Below, one piece after another: positions 6,425-18,824 of a stretch of DNA of 51,979 bases. This DNA comes from Thermoanaerobacterium butyriciformans (GTDB taxonomy: Bacteria; Bacillota; Thermoanaerobacteria; Thermoanaerobacterales; Thermoanaerobacteraceae). The translations under genes were made by a program, and so were the position numbers. The DNA is taken from contig NZ_JAGGLT010000023.1 in the NCBI RefSeq assembly GCF_017874545.1, positions 1 through 51,979 of the forward strand. Direction: 5' to 3'. Below the pieces are notes generated by a model, which was not told the origin of the DNA, made no database searches, and saw nothing but the letters and a program-made list of their open reading frames with translations. Within the stretch, counting starts at the first letter, position 1. The number at the start of each line of letters is the position of its first letter.

Positions 6425-8455
6425 CTACTCTACCCCAAGTGCCTTAAATACAGCATCCTCTGGACTCTGGTAGAATGAAATCTGAAACTTTGCAAACAAT
6501 TCAGGCGGAACGGTTGGAATATCCACCGCAGATGCCATGGGAAGAAGCACCCTCTTGGCACCCGAATCAAAACATACCTGCAGCACATTTGCCAATTCCT
6601 CAACCTTAATAATTGTGCCGCCTATGCTGAGTGAACCCAGAACAACCAACTGGCTCTGTGGCGGCTTACCCAATGCCCCTGAACATAGGGCAACAAAGGC
6701 TGCCAATGCAAGTTCAGATGTCATGCCCACTCCATGTATATCCTGTACATGCATCAAATAATCCTTTGTGGTAACACTTATACTTCCACTTACATTTTTA
6801 CTGTTTGCCCTGAAGTATCTGAAGGCTGTCTCGATACTTTCTTTTGCCTCTCTGTCAGAACCAAGGCCTGTCCTTTCAAATTTACCAGTACCTGATATAA
6901 CCTGTGTTTCAATCTTATAAACCCCTATCATACCTGATTTCCCTCTGGCAACGGTATAAAGGTGCCCAGGTTTTCCCATACCTTCAGGTATTATTTTGCC
7001 ACCGCCCTGTTCGGGAACCGAAACAAATTCCTCATTCATTGTTTCATTATCTATATATGAGAAGTGGACATCATAAAACTCCATACCGCCAATTTTTTTC
7101 AACTGCTCTTTAACACGCCTTCTTCCTACCAATGCATAACGCAGTATTTCTTCAATGTCGTCCCTTGTAAACTCACCGTTAGGATATATGAGTTTTACAA
7201 GCCCTGAAACTGTTTTTCTTACTGCAATAACATCTCTCTGATTTAAGTTGTTGCCCAGTTTAAAGAACTTATCCAATGCATCAGAGAATGACCTCTTCCT
7301 CATCTCTCTCATAAACTCTGATACGTAATCTGTAATAAAACCGTATTCATCTGTAAAGAATTCTGGACGCATTTTGGGTATCTCCCATCCAGGTATGTAA
7401 TAATGCATCCTGTCAAAAAATGCAGTATCATTGGCCATTGCCTCAGGGAACGGTTCAAAGAGGTGGGATGTTTTTAGCAGTACATCTACACTTTGATTAA
7501 TATTCCCCACAAATACCATTGAAGCAGAAGCATTCTTTTCTTCCTTCCCCCTGGCAAAGGAACCCGAAGCCATGTAATCCTTCATTATCTGAATTCCATC
7601 TTTATCTTTAAATGTAATGCCTGCTACCTCGTCAAAAGCCACACAATCCCAAAGTCCTACAAGGCCTATTTGTCTTGAAGCCATATTGTAGAATAGGTTT
7701 GCTACCGTCGTCTGCCCTCCCGATACCAAGATGCTGTTTGGAGAAATCTCCTTATAAACATGGGATTTGCCTGTGCCCCTGGGACCCAGTTCGCAGAGAT
7801 TGTAATTGTTCTCCACCAGGGGTATCATTCTCGCCAGAAGATGCCACTTCACATTTTTTTCGAATCTTGTAGGTTCCATCCCTATGGACCTGAGCAGAAT
7901 ATCTATCCATTCATCTTTTGCAAAATACTTTCTTCCGTTGAAAATCTCCTCCATGTCCAGATTGGGCATCTGGATAGGAGTCAGGCTGCTGATGTTGAAT
8001 GGGCTTACACCTTTAGCCTCTTCATCATAATAGTAGTCCATCTTTATGATGCACCATATGCCGCCACACAGGAGTTTTTCGTATTGTTTTACATATGTCG
8101 GGGATATGGCCACACCCTTTATGCCCAAATTTGAAAACTCGGCCTCGTATACGTCCTTCTTTTCATTGAGTTTTACACCGACCTTATCAATAACAGTATA
8201 CTTTCCTATTTCCCTTATCTTAGATTTTACCTTCTCTGCTTCATCGGGACGCACATAATTTTCAGCCAGAATCCTTTTTACGGTTTCAACGCCTTCGGCT
8301 ATACCTTCTTCATCATCTGTTGCACAATACATGCCCAAAAGGTATTCAAGGACATATACGGGTACATTTGCTCCTTCTTTTATCTTTTTTGTTAAGTCCT
8401 TTCTTACAACCCTACCAGCAAAATATTTATTTAGTTTTTTGCTTAATTCATCCAT
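6425..8455 (-). CDS. brxL: BREX type 1 Lon-like AAA+ protein BrxL
   Basis: This 676-residue protein has the usual BrxL length. Residues 1-200 are the BrxL N-terminal region; an AAA+ core follows with Walker A GPRGTGKS (224-231) and Walker B-like VAFDEV (272-277). The C-terminal part (from about 490) has the Lon protease fold, including GSLSIGGTIIKVEELANVLQ and SGAKRVLLP. Where Lon has its catalytic serine this protein reads GMTSELALAAF, and the position of the catalytic lysine appears to be valine, so proteolysis is doubtful. BrxL is needed for phage exclusion in type 1 BREX and forms DNA-binding rings. It is the last gene of the BREX operon, 14 bases after pglZ. Confidence 0.93.
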   Translation of the reverse strand: MDELSKKLNKYFAGRVVRKDLTKKIKEGANVPVYVLEYLLGMYCATDDEEGIAEGVETVKRILAENYVRPDEAEKVKSKIREIGKYTVIDKVGVKLNEKKDVYEAEFSNLGIKGVAISPTYVKQYEKLLCGGIWCIIKMDYYYDEEAKGVSPFNISSLTPIQMPNLDMEEIFNGRKYFAKDEWIDILLRSIGMEPTRFEKNVKWHLLARMIPLVENNYNLCELGPRGTGKSHVYKEISPNSILVSGGQTTVANLFYNMASRQIGLVGLWDCVAFDEVAGITFKDKDGIQIMKDYMASGSFARGKEEKNASASMVFVGNINQSVDVLLKTSHLFEPFPEAMANDTAFFDRMHYYIPGWEIPKMRPEFFTDEYGFITDYVSEFMREMRKRSFSDALDKFFKLGNNLNQRDVIAVRKTVSGLVKLIYPNGEFTRDDIEEILRYALVGRRRVKEQLKKIGGMEFYDVHFSYIDNETMNEEFVSVPEQGGGKIIPEGMGKPGHLYTVARGKSGMIGVYKIETQVISGTGKFERTGLGSDREAKESIETAFRYFRANSKNVSGSISVTTKDYLMHVQDIHGVGMTSELALAAFVALCSGALGKPPQSQLVVLGSLSIGGTIIKVEELANVLQVCFDSGAKRVLLPMASAVDIPTVPPELFAKFQISFYQSPEDAVFKALGVE

Positions 8456-8469
8456 ATACTCTCCTCACC

Positions 8470-11031
8470 TCAAAACCCAAAGTCATCATTGGATATGGCT
8501 ATATCAATAATAAACGGTATCTTATCATATATCTTTTCTATCGTTTCCTCTTCATCTTCCATAATAAGATAATATTTCTTGGTTTTATCATACTTTCTGT
8601 TCTTTAATACAAACTTCTCCCTGAAACTTCTGTCCTCATAAATTTCAGACTTGCTATCGGCAATAATTATATTTTCATTGGATATGCGGTTGCCATCTTC
8701 ATCTATAAAATACACTTTGAGCCTCAATGGTATACGCTTATCCTCTATCTTCTCGGTCTGGAAGAATTCCAAATACGATATAGTGTTGGTTATTTTCCTC
8801 GTAATGCTTGTGAGTTTTACATCAACTTTCTTCACTTCATTTTTACTGCTCTTGCTCCTGCCATTCTTAAATATGACTACAGGAATAATAATCTCGTGCA
8901 GGGATGTACCACCATGTACATAGTTGGCTCCAGCACCCTGCACTTTAAACCTGTTTACTCCTCTTGGAGTTATAAAGTTAAGGTTGGTATCGGGTCCAAG
9001 TAAGTACTCCATGCTAAAGGTTAAGGTTCCTTCCAGCTCCAAAGGCTTTGTACTCAATACAAACCGTCTATTTTCATAGGCATCTTCGATAGAACCTTTT
9101 GCCACCTTATCACTTTCTATAAGATCTCCACGTTTATATATAAATCCGTGGTCGGCTGTAATAATGATATTGGTTGCCGTAACATTATTTACAAGATTAT
9201 TTATCAGCACCTTTAATTCTTCAAAGGCTTCTTCTACCGCATCAAAAACTTCCCTTTCGGTCTGAGCATGGTCACCTCTGGCATCGATGGTGTTGTGGTA
9301 AATATAGATTAAATCTTTTCCTCCGAAGGTTTTGCGGAAGTCATCCCGCTTCATCTCAATTACATCCTCATACTGTATTGCTATGGATTCTTGACTGTAA
9401 TTATTTAGAATTTTGTTTCTGTTATCCGTTCCCTCTGAAGATATACCGTCCACATATACCTTATAATCCTCGTCTATTGTAATGGCCTTATGGGGTAAAA
9501 GGGCTGCCATGCCAATGTTAGTACTGGATGGTATACTGCCCTGCATGAATACAATATCACAAGACCCTTTCCTTTCTTTATTGAGCATATCGCAAAACTC
9601 CCTGGCAGCCTCATAACGGAGCGCATCTGAAATAACAACAAATACTCTTTCACCACGGCTTTCAAATGGTTTTATGTAGGTACTATAAAAATCTTTCTGC
9701 ATAACCATGCCAGGAATTTTCCAGTTCCCATTTAAAGTTTCCATACTATCAGACCACTTGATGGAGAGTATGTTCAGGTATCCGTTGACATAGGTATTCT
9801 CAACCTTCTCCTTTAATTCCATCAACAGTTCCTTGTTTTGTATCCTATCGAAAGAAGCATAGAATTTTCTGTAGGCAGTATCCAGTCTATAATACTGCTC
9901 TGTATATTTTTTAATAAACTCTAAAGGGGTATACTGCCTTATGTCTTGACTTACATCTTTCCAGCAGTCAAATAACTCGATAGCCCAGTAAATACACTCA
10001 TACTCAGATTTAAACAAATTGTACCAGTGCTTTGTCCTCCTGGCCTGAATAATATCTCTGTACCTTTCAAATTCTCCTATACTGATAAGCAGTTGCTCTT
10101 TAATTTTCTTTATGATTGCTTCGTCAAAGGCTCTGAAAGTATCACAGTTGATATAGTCCTCCATCTCCCAGTTATCAATATATTCACGTACTTTCAGTTT
10201 CTCTTCCATACTGTTTGCCAACCTGTCATAGAAAGCGGAGTAAAGAGAGTGGTTCATGAAGTTGCTCAAAAATACCACACAGTCAGCCTTTCTTGAAGAA
10301 ACATATTTTCTCCATGTTTCAGGTATTTCACCATTAAGGGAATATGCAACATTTGTAACCAGCATGAATACGGCCAGTTTTTCGAGGGTAGGTTCCTTAT
10401 CATTATATCCATAGTACTTATCAGCAAGTTTCCACAGTACGTCTAATCTTCCAAACTTTTCGATAGCCTCGATGTACTTGTTGTTTTTTAAATCTTCTTC
10501 CATCAAAAGTACTCTTAAACATTCATCAAAATCTGGATAAGGCAGTCTGCACAATGCCGACAGAACAGCCACATCCACTGTTTCCTCTGTATACCTTTCT
10601 ATTTCATATCCTTTAAAAATCTTGTATCTGTCTTTGTTGTTAAAGAATTTTATATATTTTCTAAACACGATTTTTAAACTATCATCTGAAATATTCAAGT
10701 CTCTCATGATGACAGCAGCCTTGTCGGTAGAAAATTCCATACTATATTTTAATACATCCAATAAGTAGTTCTCTTTTGGGGACGGTTTCTCAAAGGGAGC
10801 ATAGAGAAGGTAGTTGGAATTTGTATCCACCTTCTCTAATTGATACTTCACGTAGAAATAGTTGTTTTTACTTAATTTAATTATCTTTGCATTTTCAAGA
10901 TTTAGTTCATCTATATCTTCCTTGAATTCCCCATCATCGTCATACCAGAAAACGATATGGCGTTTCTTGCCTTCGCTTAATTCCTTACTAAACGTATCTT
11001 CAAGAAGCGTTTTTATCTGAGCTAAATGCAT
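8470..11031 (-). CDS. pglZ: BREX phosphatase-superfamily protein PglZ
   Basis: The 853-residue protein has the alkaline-phosphatase-like PglZ core. A metal and nucleophile region FVVISDALRYEAAREF lies at about residue 460 and the second metal site ITADHGFIYKRG at about residue 625. The long N-terminal half is helical and probably binds partner BREX proteins. PglZ is the hallmark gene shared by all BREX types. Its exact reaction is not settled; it is required for methylation and phage exclusion in the type 1 systems studied. It lies 18 bases downstream of pglX in the same operon. Confidence 0.95.
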   Translation of the reverse strand: MHLAQIKTLLEDTFSKELSEGKKRHIVFWYDDDGEFKEDIDELNLENAKIIKLSKNNYFYVKYQLEKVDTNSNYLLYAPFEKPSPKENYLLDVLKYSMEFSTDKAAVIMRDLNISDDSLKIVFRKYIKFFNNKDRYKIFKGYEIERYTEETVDVAVLSALCRLPYPDFDECLRVLLMEEDLKNNKYIEAIEKFGRLDVLWKLADKYYGYNDKEPTLEKLAVFMLVTNVAYSLNGEIPETWRKYVSSRKADCVVFLSNFMNHSLYSAFYDRLANSMEEKLKVREYIDNWEMEDYINCDTFRAFDEAIIKKIKEQLLISIGEFERYRDIIQARRTKHWYNLFKSEYECIYWAIELFDCWKDVSQDIRQYTPLEFIKKYTEQYYRLDTAYRKFYASFDRIQNKELLMELKEKVENTYVNGYLNILSIKWSDSMETLNGNWKIPGMVMQKDFYSTYIKPFESRGERVFVVISDALRYEAAREFCDMLNKERKGSCDIVFMQGSIPSSTNIGMAALLPHKAITIDEDYKVYVDGISSEGTDNRNKILNNYSQESIAIQYEDVIEMKRDDFRKTFGGKDLIYIYHNTIDARGDHAQTEREVFDAVEEAFEELKVLINNLVNNVTATNIIITADHGFIYKRGDLIESDKVAKGSIEDAYENRRFVLSTKPLELEGTLTFSMEYLLGPDTNLNFITPRGVNRFKVQGAGANYVHGGTSLHEIIIPVVIFKNGRSKSSKNEVKKVDVKLTSITRKITNTISYLEFFQTEKIEDKRIPLRLKVYFIDEDGNRISNENIIIADSKSEIYEDRSFREKFVLKNRKYDKTKKYYLIMEDEEETIEKIYDKIPFIIDIAISNDDFGF

Positions 11032-11049
11032 AATATCACACTCTTTTCT

Positions 11050-14000
11050 CTATATTTTCGCCAGCAAGTCCGCCTTCAATGGCTTTCTGCCTTCTCCCTG
11101 AGGTATCTCAATCCCCTGGAATTTAGCATAGTTTACACTTACCCCGTCATCTAAGTCTATCTTTATTCTCTGGTTTGCAACATGGGCGATTACCTGGTCA
11201 TATTGCAAGCACTCTTCCATTTGCTTGAGTATCTTCTCCTTTTTCTTTCGTGCATTAGCTTTTTCCTTCTGAGAGACATTGGAGTCAATGATAATATCCA
11301 GCCTCTTAATCTCTGCTTCATAGGATTTCTGCAGTTTATGCAGGTAGTCAGTCCTCACCCTGGCCACAGTAAACTCATCATATCGGTGCATGTAAATGAG
11401 TGCCTTAAAGCCATCCTGCTTACCAGAATCAAAGAGCCAGTAGATAGGCTTTTTCTGGTATACCTGCACATGGTCCTTGTAAAAATCCTTGAGGAAGTAT
11501 CTTCTTATAGCCTGCCTTGCAGTCTCAGAGGGCTTTCTTCCTAGTGTATCGGCAATGTAGTCCAGGTTTTCTTCCAGAGTATCTTCACCAAATGTTACCT
11601 TGAGGAACTGCACAAACCTGCTTACAATATCATCCTCAAAGTATTCGTCATCGGTAATTGGCAGAATATTATCCATATCAGGTGCAAAGGCAGCATCGAC
11701 CCACGTATCCTCGACTACTTTGCCTTCTTCATCTTTTACTATCTTTCTTACTTTCCACTGCCCGTCCTCACACTTCCACTTGTCTTTAAAATCGCCGCCA
11801 GCGTAAATAAGGCCTTCTGCATCAATAGAGTACCTTCCAAACATGCAGCCTACAGCATAGGATATGAAAGATTTGATGTCCCTTACTCTGTCGGCTTTTC
11901 TTATGGTTATATCTTTGTCCTCAACTTCTGGTGTAAGTTCATCCTGCAGGCCGTATATTTCGATGAATATACGGTTTAGTTCCTCTTCATTGGCTTTAAG
12001 TTGTTTGAACTGTTTTTCTGCAAAGGCTGACCAGTTGTTGAAGGCTTGTTCTATACTTGTGCTACTACCCTTATGTGTGAGCAGCGGGTGCTTTTCGAAA
12101 TCCCAGGAAGTCTCGAAAGAGTCCCAGTCGGTTTTGGAAACATAAATATTTTCCTCAACAATGGTATCAATTTTTGACTTATAGATATTAGATATAGTTA
12201 TCGGTAATTTTGCAACAGTACCCGGTGGATAGTTGAGCGTTGGATTTATAATCCAAAGTAGTTCACTTACAACTTTACTATTTAATAACCCTAAGAAATA
12301 ATAAATATTATCATGAGGATATAATGCTAAACCTGCCATATTGGGTATAGAACCACATGGAGTATATCTGAAACTACTTTTTCCAGACGTTATTCTTGAC
12401 CATGTTATATTCTCTTTAAAATAGTTAAGTTGCCCAGTTAAAGATGACTTAGCAAACTTTCTTAATTTCTCACCATTGTTCTTGAAAAACAAAACATCTT
12501 CATTATTTCCATACCAACGTCTATAAGCACCTCCTTTTGTATGATGCACCCACTTATTACCGCCAAAAATGTTAATCTCTAAACTGTTTATTTCATACCA
12601 ATTTCTAATAAATGATTCATTATCTCCAGTTTTTAATCCTTCTTGTACATCAGCATATTCATAAAGTTTTTTATTATTAAAAGAATTGATTAAATTTTCA
12701 CTTATCCAATAGGCAATTGGCATACTTGGGATTGCTTTAAAATTATCTGATACAGCAATAAAATACAATTTATTATTATCTTTTGCCGAAAGCATCACAT
12801 TTTCTTTTTCCTGTGCATCTTTTATGTCAACGAGTCTTATATAAACTGATTTGTATCCTTTTGTATACCTATCTCTAAAAGTAAAAGCAGTCGACTGTAC
12901 TACTTCACCACCAATTTCTTCAAAGGCCCTTGGACCAAGATGAAGCATGTTGATAATAGTTTTGGTTAAAATAATTTTTTCTCTTAACTTTTCAAAACTG
13001 GATAAAAACATCCATGAGTGCTGGTTAATCATTGCTAACATACCATTTCGTTTAACATACGGAACTTCCATAAAAGCAGCAAAGAGGTCACTTTTACTGT
13101 CAGGATATTTTTTCTTTAAAAAGTCTGCCAGTTTTCCATTCATTCCACCACTGCCCATATATGGTGGATTAGTCACTACCACATCATACTTCTGGCTCAT
13201 AATCCTTGCCTGTTTAACCAATGCTGGAATCTTCTCAAGGATTATATTCCTATATTGATACTCAAATAAATCCCCTGTTCCTCCATTCCTTATTTCCTCT
13301 ATCCTTCTCTCAATAGCATCAAAATCAACAGGCTTTACCTCAAGTATAGACCCATACTCCTTTGCATCGTAAAAAACCTTCACCAAGTACTCCACATCCG
13401 CCTTAAGCTTTTCATCGGCACCCTTCAAAAAGAATTCCAGTGCTTCTCTGGATATACCGTTGCTTTCCTGTATAGAACATATATTAAGGTTTACCTTCTC
13501 CCTGAATATCCTTCTGCTCTTGCTCCTGGCCTTCATCATGACTGCAAAATAGGCAAGTTGAGCCGCCCTGTCGTCTATATCCAGTCCGTACAGATTGTTT
13601 TCAAGAATAAGCCTTGGAATATCCCTCTCGGAGTACCCTGCACTCTTGTAAATATCGTAAAGCACATCAAAGGCATAGACCAAAATGTGCCCGCTGCCCA
13701 TAGCAGGATCCAGCACCTTGATGTCCTCTGGTTTTATATCCCTGCTTTTAGCCCGTATTTCTTCCAACTGTTTTTGAACTTCTGGTTCCTGCTCTGCTTC
13801 CTCAAGGTAATACTTCCATTTACTCTTCAACTCTTCGTTTGGATGTCCTTCAAGCCACAACCTCCCCAGAGAGTTTTCCACCATATATCTGACAATCCAA
13901 TCAGGAGTAAACAACTGGGTAGCCGCAGGAATATTCTCCTTGGTTATCTTTATATTCTTCTTCAGCCCTTCGAATACTTCATCCTTTTTTTCGGAGATAT

Positions 14001-14643
14001 AGTACTGATACATCCAGCCGATGATTTCCACCTGGTCTTTAAAATCCTCCTCGGATATATTATCTACCAGTTGCCTTATGACCGAACCTTCAGCAAGCAG
14101 GTTTGAAGGCAACAGGATTTCTGTATAATCCTCTATCTCTTCAAAAAGTCCTAGAAGGATTTCATTTAAGGCATTACACTGCTTAACAAGGAGATACCTA
14201 TATAAGCCTTCCGTATCATTGGCATCCTGCAACCTGTACACCAGTTCCCTATCCAAATCAAGGTCAGTATTAAGGGCTTCCTTAATAATATCAGGTTCTT
14301 TTTTGCCTGGCTCAATCGACGACAATACCCTTACCCCTGTAGGCAGGTACCCATTTACTTCCATGAAACGCAAGGCTAAAATTCTGTTAAACCAGGTGTA
14401 TGCCACCTCCTCTATCACATTGTTAAATCCCTTTCCTTTTATCCTCGACACAAGGCTCTTTCTTTGTTCCATTTCCGCCTTGTTCAAAGTTCTGTCTCCA
14501 ATTATCATTGTGTCGGATGTGGTAATTTCAGGTTCTTTAATCTCCTTCTCGGTTATTCCTATCTCATAAGCCTTCTGCTTTATATCTTCAATAAGTTTTT
14601 TTCTGGCCCATACTGCAAAGTTTTTTATTGCTGTTTTATCCAT
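11050..14643 (-). CDS. pglX: BREX adenine-specific DNA methyltransferase PglX
   Basis: This 1197-residue protein is the BREX modification enzyme. The S-adenosylmethionine motif [15 protein letters not shown] lies at about residue 314 and the catalytic NPPY of [15 protein letters not shown] at about 492, giving the arrangement of an N6-adenine methyltransferase. The C-terminal half is the target-recognition and partner-binding region. PglX methylates one strand of a short non-palindromic site to mark host DNA; the target of this protein cannot be read from the sequence. It lies 14 bases downstream of brxC. The frame is intact over its full length, with no sign of phase-variable repeats. Confidence 0.96.
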   Translation of the reverse strand: MDKTAIKNFAVWARKKLIEDIKQKAYEIGITEKEIKEPEITTSDTMIIGDRTLNKAEMEQRKSLVSRIKGKGFNNVIEEVAYTWFNRILALRFMEVNGYLPTGVRVLSSIEPGKKEPDIIKEALNTDLDLDRELVYRLQDANDTEGLYRYLLVKQCNALNEILLGLFEEIEDYTEILLPSNLLAEGSVIRQLVDNISEEDFKDQVEIIGWMYQYYISEKKDEVFEGLKKNIKITKENIPAATQLFTPDWIVRYMVENSLGRLWLEGHPNEELKSKWKYYLEEAEQEPEVQKQLEEIRAKSRDIKPEDIKVLDPAMGSGHILVYAFDVLYDIYKSAGYSERDIPRLILENNLYGLDIDDRAAQLAYFAVMMKARSKSRRIFREKVNLNICSIQESNGISREALEFFLKGADEKLKADVEYLVKVFYDAKEYGSILEVKPVDFDAIERRIEEIRNGGTGDLFEYQYRNIILEKIPALVKQARIMSQKYDVVVTNPPYMGSGGMNGKLADFLKKKYPDSKSDLFAAFMEVPYVKRNGMLAMINQHSWMFLSSFEKLREKIILTKTIINMLHLGPRAFEEIGGEVVQSTAFTFRDRYTKGYKSVYIRLVDIKDAQEKENVMLSAKDNNKLYFIAVSDNFKAIPSMPIAYWISENLINSFNNKKLYEYADVQEGLKTGDNESFIRNWYEINSLEINIFGGNKWVHHTKGGAYRRWYGNNEDVLFFKNNGEKLRKFAKSSLTGQLNYFKENITWSRITSGKSSFRYTPCGSIPNMAGLALYPHDNIYYFLGLLNSKVVSELLWIINPTLNYPPGTVAKLPITISNIYKSKIDTIVEENIYVSKTDWDSFETSWDFEKHPLLTHKGSSTSIEQAFNNWSAFAEKQFKQLKANEEELNRIFIEIYGLQDELTPEVEDKDITIRKADRVRDIKSFISYAVGCMFGRYSIDAEGLIYAGGDFKDKWKCEDGQWKVRKIVKDEEGKVVEDTWVDAAFAPDMDNILPITDDEYFEDDIVSRFVQFLKVTFGEDTLEENLDYIADTLGRKPSETARQAIRRYFLKDFYKDHVQVYQKKPIYWLFDSGKQDGFKALIYMHRYDEFTVARVRTDYLHKLQKSYEAEIKRLDIIIDSNVSQKEKANARKKKEKILKQMEECLQYDQVIAHVANQRIKIDLDDGVSVNYAKFQGIEIPQGEGRKPLKADLLAKI

Positions 14644-14657
14644 GTCACTGCCTCCAT

Positions 14658-17600
14658 TTATACAAGTTTAATAATGACGCCATCTTTTAACTCGCTTTTT
14701 AACCTGTACCTTATTTCATTTACAACATCCTCTATGTCCGACTCACTTTCAATGCTTTTTGCTCCATGCAGGATATTGGCAATACTGATATTTACTGTTT
14801 TCTTATACTGCTTTGGCGGATCTTTTACAACTGTTGGCTTACCTGGTTCTTCAGGTATTATTTGAGGTTCGACAGGCTTCCTTTTTGTGATTTCCGCATC
14901 AATTTCATCAAAACACCTTAACTTGAGCCTGTCGCTTTCCTCTTTCATTGCTATGGCTTCATAGAAGTTGTTGGCGTGGTCCAGTCTGCTTAAGAGGTCA
15001 TCAAATCTACCTTTGAACCTGTCAAAAAGTACAGGTTTGAATTCGTACTTGTTCAATTCCTCAAGAACCTTGTTATAATCACTCTCTATTACCTGCCTTA
15101 CAGGCTTACACTCCTCTTCCAAAAGTTCTGTAAACCTGGCTACAAATTTATCTATAAGGCTTGGCAGTTTATGTATATCGGAATACGGCTCCTTCCTTTC
15201 TACAATCTTTTTCATCTGTTCAATAAGGTCTATGACTTCCTTGTCCAATACATAGGTCTTGTTGCTGTTGTACACATTTATCTTGTGGACAGCCTTATCA
15301 AAGAACTCCTTCTGGTTGCTGCCAAAAAACTTCTTAACATCTACGGAATCATCAGCATAGTCTAAAAGTACATCCTTTTCTCTCTGAAGTTCATCGTAAA
15401 ACTCTTTTGAATCATGGATTTTACAAATCTTCTCCAAAGCTTCTTTTCCCTCTTTGAGAATATCCTGTCCAGGGTATTTGGACTGTTTGTAGTACACTAG
15501 CAATTCATTTATCTTTGCAATTTCATCCCTTGCCAGGTCTTTGAACCTCTTCATGAATCCGTCCTCATCAGAAGGGACAGCAGTAATATTGAACAGTTCC
15601 TTGCACAGTTCTCTGGCATTGTTAATCTGGTGTGCAGGTACCTTTATCCTTTTTTCAATAAGGAGCCTGTCGGCATAATCCCTCTTAGTCAGGTATTTGA
15701 CAATCTCCCTGTCCTGAACATCGAGGTACTGGCTGTTTAATTGAAGTTTCACTTCCTGTGCCTTAAATAGTTTGGCAACCAGCCATTCAATATCCTCCTC
15801 AAGCCATCCATAAGGGGCTTTTCCATATATGCCAAGGATTGTTTTCATGGTTACAGGTATACTTCTTGTAGTATTTCTTTCTATATAGCCTGCCATTTCA
15901 TCAAGGGCAAGTTTATTTGGGGATTCCACACCATTTAATGCAATCTGTTCATTATCGGCAAATATATCGTACAAGTCCTTAGTGGTGGTAAAATAGGTAA
16001 TATAGCCTAGTTTCGTATAAATCCCTTCAATAAGCACCTTAAAGCCGTCATTTATCCTATCAACAGGATGCTTTTCCTTAATTTCAAGCCTCTGGGAATT
16101 GGCATACATATCTGCATTTCTGATGGCTTCGGTCAGAAGGAATTTTACCCTCTCCTTACGTTCTACCAGTTCCCTTCTTTTTCTATCCTTGATTTCTTCA
16201 ATCTTCTGAATAAGTGAAGTGCCTCCCTTTCTACGCAGAAAGGTTTCAATTTTCAATACTTCCTCCATTTCGTCGAGAAAAGTGGTATCATTGGGAAGTT
16301 TAACAATTAAGTTGTTTTCCCTTGCAGACATTAGTTTAAGTTCATTATCTGTAAGTTCTACTCCCGTATCATAGTAGGGGGTTATAATTTTAAGGCCTAT
16401 ATCATTTCCCTGATTGCCCCTGAAAAATCTATCGTCTACAACCTGGTTAAAGCTAAAGTTGTATCTTGAGGAGTATTTATACTTTTTATCGGTATAGATT
16501 TCTTCAAAGATGATTTCAGAAACTTTCTGGATAACTTCTCCCAAATCTACATTGATATTCTTTATCTCTCTGTTGATATCCTGTTCCTCATGGGTAAGAA
16601 AGATGTATTGGTCTCCATTTTTTTGAACAAGTGTTTCCTTTATCAGTCTCTTTAGAGAATCCTCTATTTTCTTTTTAAGGTCTATCTTATCTTCGTCAAT
16701 ATGGCTTACCATGAGAGTAGCCAGATTTTCTATATTCGCAGGTATTTCCTTAACATATTTAATCATAAAAAGAACTTTCAAAAGTTCTACATCAAAGTCA
16801 TTCAGATTTCCGTTCTCCTGAGCATGGATAATAACCGTCCTTATATTAGAATCAAGGAAGGCTTCAATGGTGTCATAAAAGGCTGAAAAAGGTATGAGGG
16901 CTCCTTCTTCATGGTTCATATATTTGATAGCAGATTCCTGGAAGGAACTAATCATAGAACGCTCACCTTCTGCCAGATGCTTGCCTGACGCACCATGTAT
17001 CCTAATAGAAGTCAATACCTGCTGCAAAAGATTAAATTGGTATGGAATAAAGGGATAACATTCTACAAAATCCTCACTGTCCCTATATACCTTCTTCTCT
17101 GGAGTGTCTGCTGAAAAGGTAATAAGGTTTTTAAGTATGGCATTTTTATTCTCATAAAGGAGTTTTAATGTATCCTTAGCCACATCGTTTTTAAGAAGTA
17201 TCCTTTTTCTGATTACCTCATCAACATTGGCGCTGGAAAGGCTTAAACGAGTATTAAACCTACCCTGTATCTTTGAAAAGTCATTGCCTTTTACTTTTGT
17301 AACAGAGTCAATATCCTGCTGGCTTGTCACAATGACCCAGGCCTTGCCGCCGCATTCCGTTCCCAGGTCCTCAACAACGGTTTGGAGATTGAGCATCAAC
17401 TGGGAGTTATCTCCGATATATTGCCCGATTTCGTCTACCAGGAAAATAACATGATGGTTTTTTCCTTTCCTTTCAATATACTCCCTTACCCTTCTGGCAA
17501 ACTTCTCAACGCTTAATGTATAATTTTCCTCGGCTTTGGCATACCAGTTCCACGCTGCCTCGATACTCATTTTGGTACTCTTTGAAAGGGCTTCAACAAT

Positions 17601-18218
17601 GGCATCTTCCTCATAGTAAAAATCTTCCCTTGCATCTTGCCACTCTCTTCCCGATATTTCTTTGAATGTTTTTTTAAAATCCTCATAAACGCCATCCATT
17701 ACCATTTGTCGCTCTAAGTCTGCTATCCACGGCATGGAACCGCAAAAACCCTGCATTTCGTTAAATACCTTATTGAACACTTTGACAATGGCATCCTTGT
17801 TGGCTTTAGAGTCAGAATCGCTCTTGGAATCGATGTTAAAGAGAATCACATCGGCAGACGTATCCCCTGCCAATTTCATATCGGCCAGAACCATACTGTC
17901 CTGGATTTTGTCTTTGAAGTATTCAATTGCCTTCTTTCCATTGACTTCTTTGTTTTCAAGGAGATAAGAGAGTATTTTGAGAAAGTGGGATTTACCGCTT
18001 CCAAAAAATCCAGAAATCCATACCCCCATTTTGTCGGTAGTACCTACAATACTCTTTTTATATGCTTCAAAAAAATCGTTAAAGTGCTTTGCCAGTTCCC
18101 TTGTGACAACATATTCTTCAAGCTCCTGGTATACATTGCTGTCATCGCCCTGGCCAACCTTAATAACTCCCTTGATATCCCTGTCTATTGGTTTATAAAA
18201 CATTTCTTTTATACGCAT
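14658..18218 (-). CDS. brxC: BREX P-loop ATPase BrxC
   Basis: This 1186-residue protein (DUF499/BrxC family) carries Walker [15 protein letters not shown] at about residue 73 and Walker [14 protein letters not shown] at about residue 259. A long helical remainder follows, with a Pro/Glu-rich linker ([12 protein letters not shown]) near residue 1120. BrxC is an ATPase essential for both BREX methylation and phage exclusion. It starts 21 bases after brxB and ends 14 bases before pglX, the standard type 1 order. Confidence 0.95.
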   Translation of the reverse strand: MRIKEMFYKPIDRDIKGVIKVGQGDDSNVYQELEEYVVTRELAKHFNDFFEAYKKSIVGTTDKMGVWISGFFGSGKSHFLKILSYLLENKEVNGKKAIEYFKDKIQDSMVLADMKLAGDTSADVILFNIDSKSDSDSKANKDAIVKVFNKVFNEMQGFCGSMPWIADLERQMVMDGVYEDFKKTFKEISGREWQDAREDFYYEEDAIVEALSKSTKMSIEAAWNWYAKAEENYTLSVEKFARRVREYIERKGKNHHVIFLVDEIGQYIGDNSQLMLNLQTVVEDLGTECGGKAWVIVTSQQDIDSVTKVKGNDFSKIQGRFNTRLSLSSANVDEVIRKRILLKNDVAKDTLKLLYENKNAILKNLITFSADTPEKKVYRDSEDFVECYPFIPYQFNLLQQVLTSIRIHGASGKHLAEGERSMISSFQESAIKYMNHEEGALIPFSAFYDTIEAFLDSNIRTVIIHAQENGNLNDFDVELLKVLFMIKYVKEIPANIENLATLMVSHIDEDKIDLKKKIEDSLKRLIKETLVQKNGDQYIFLTHEEQDINREIKNINVDLGEVIQKVSEIIFEEIYTDKKYKYSSRYNFSFNQVVDDRFFRGNQGNDIGLKIITPYYDTGVELTDNELKLMSARENNLIVKLPNDTTFLDEMEEVLKIETFLRRKGGTSLIQKIEEIKDRKRRELVERKERVKFLLTEAIRNADMYANSQRLEIKEKHPVDRINDGFKVLIEGIYTKLGYITYFTTTKDLYDIFADNEQIALNGVESPNKLALDEMAGYIERNTTRSIPVTMKTILGIYGKAPYGWLEEDIEWLVAKLFKAQEVKLQLNSQYLDVQDREIVKYLTKRDYADRLLIEKRIKVPAHQINNARELCKELFNITAVPSDEDGFMKRFKDLARDEIAKINELLVYYKQSKYPGQDILKEGKEALEKICKIHDSKEFYDELQREKDVLLDYADDSVDVKKFFGSNQKEFFDKAVHKINVYNSNKTYVLDKEVIDLIEQMKKIVERKEPYSDIHKLPSLIDKFVARFTELLEEECKPVRQVIESDYNKVLEELNKYEFKPVLFDRFKGRFDDLLSRLDHANNFYEAIAMKEESDRLKLRCFDEIDAEITKRKPVEPQIIPEEPGKPTVVKDPPKQYKKTVNISIANILHGAKSIESESDIEDVVNEIRYRLKSELKDGVIIKLV

Positions 18219-18239
18219 ATGTACATCCCCCTTAAAAAA

Positions 18240-18824
18240 TCAATATCTTTCTACAAGTTTGAAGGCTCTATAGTAATTGTCGTCTTTTATTTCTTCAAAC
18301 AGCACCAGTTCAAGTCCGTCGTATACTCCTGGAAAGAACATAACTACTGGAACTTCATCCAAAACCTGATGAAGATTATTTAGCACCGTATGCGAGCGGA
18401 TAATCGGCCATACCTTTCCCACGCCAGTGATAAATACTACGTCGCCTTTTTTGACCCTATCCCTGATATACTGGATAATAAGGTCGTTCTTCTCTGTAAG
18501 CCTTAATGCCTTTTTCGTAGCGTTAAATACAAACTCACTTCCCTTATCCTGCTCCATCTTAAAGTTCTTCTCAAGATAACCTTTTGTCTCAAGAAGTTCC
18601 AGCATTATTTCATACAGGTCAAATTCTTTTATAGTAAAGCCGTAGTTTCCCCCATTGATTTTTTGTTTGAGAAACTGCGCGTAATCTCTAACAAGCATTT
18701 CATATTTGGGTTCATAATCGAATATGTAATACCCGACTTCATTTCCGAGACCTGTATTTTCCCTGAAAGACTCTTTCGTTATACGCTGCATTATTTCATC
18801 TAACCTGTCATAAATGGTTTTCAT
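18240..18824 (-). CDS. brxB: BREX protein BrxB (DUF1788)
   Basis: This 194-residue protein matches the size and position of BrxB. It contains the central segment DVVFITGVGKVWPIIRSHTVL and the following PVVMFFPGVYDG, which are typical of DUF1788. No enzymatic motif is visible. BrxB is required for both methylation and defence in the type 1 systems tested, probably as a structural partner of BrxC and PglZ. Its ATG follows the brxA stop codon directly, so translation is probably coupled. Confidence 0.93.
   Translation of the reverse strand: MKTIYDRLDEIMQRITKESFRENTGLGNEVGYYIFDYEPKYEMLVRDYAQFLKQKINGGNYGFTIKEFDLYEIMLELLETKGYLEKNFKMEQDKGSEFVFNATKKALRLTEKNDLIIQYIRDRVKKGDVVFITGVGKVWPIIRSHTVLNNLHQVLDEVPVVMFFPGVYDGLELVLFEEIKDDNYYRAFKLVERY

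Noticed and set aside
9474-9665. 63-residue minus-strand frame inside pglZ
   Set aside because: It is an alternative frame of the pglZ coding sequence without its own start signals.
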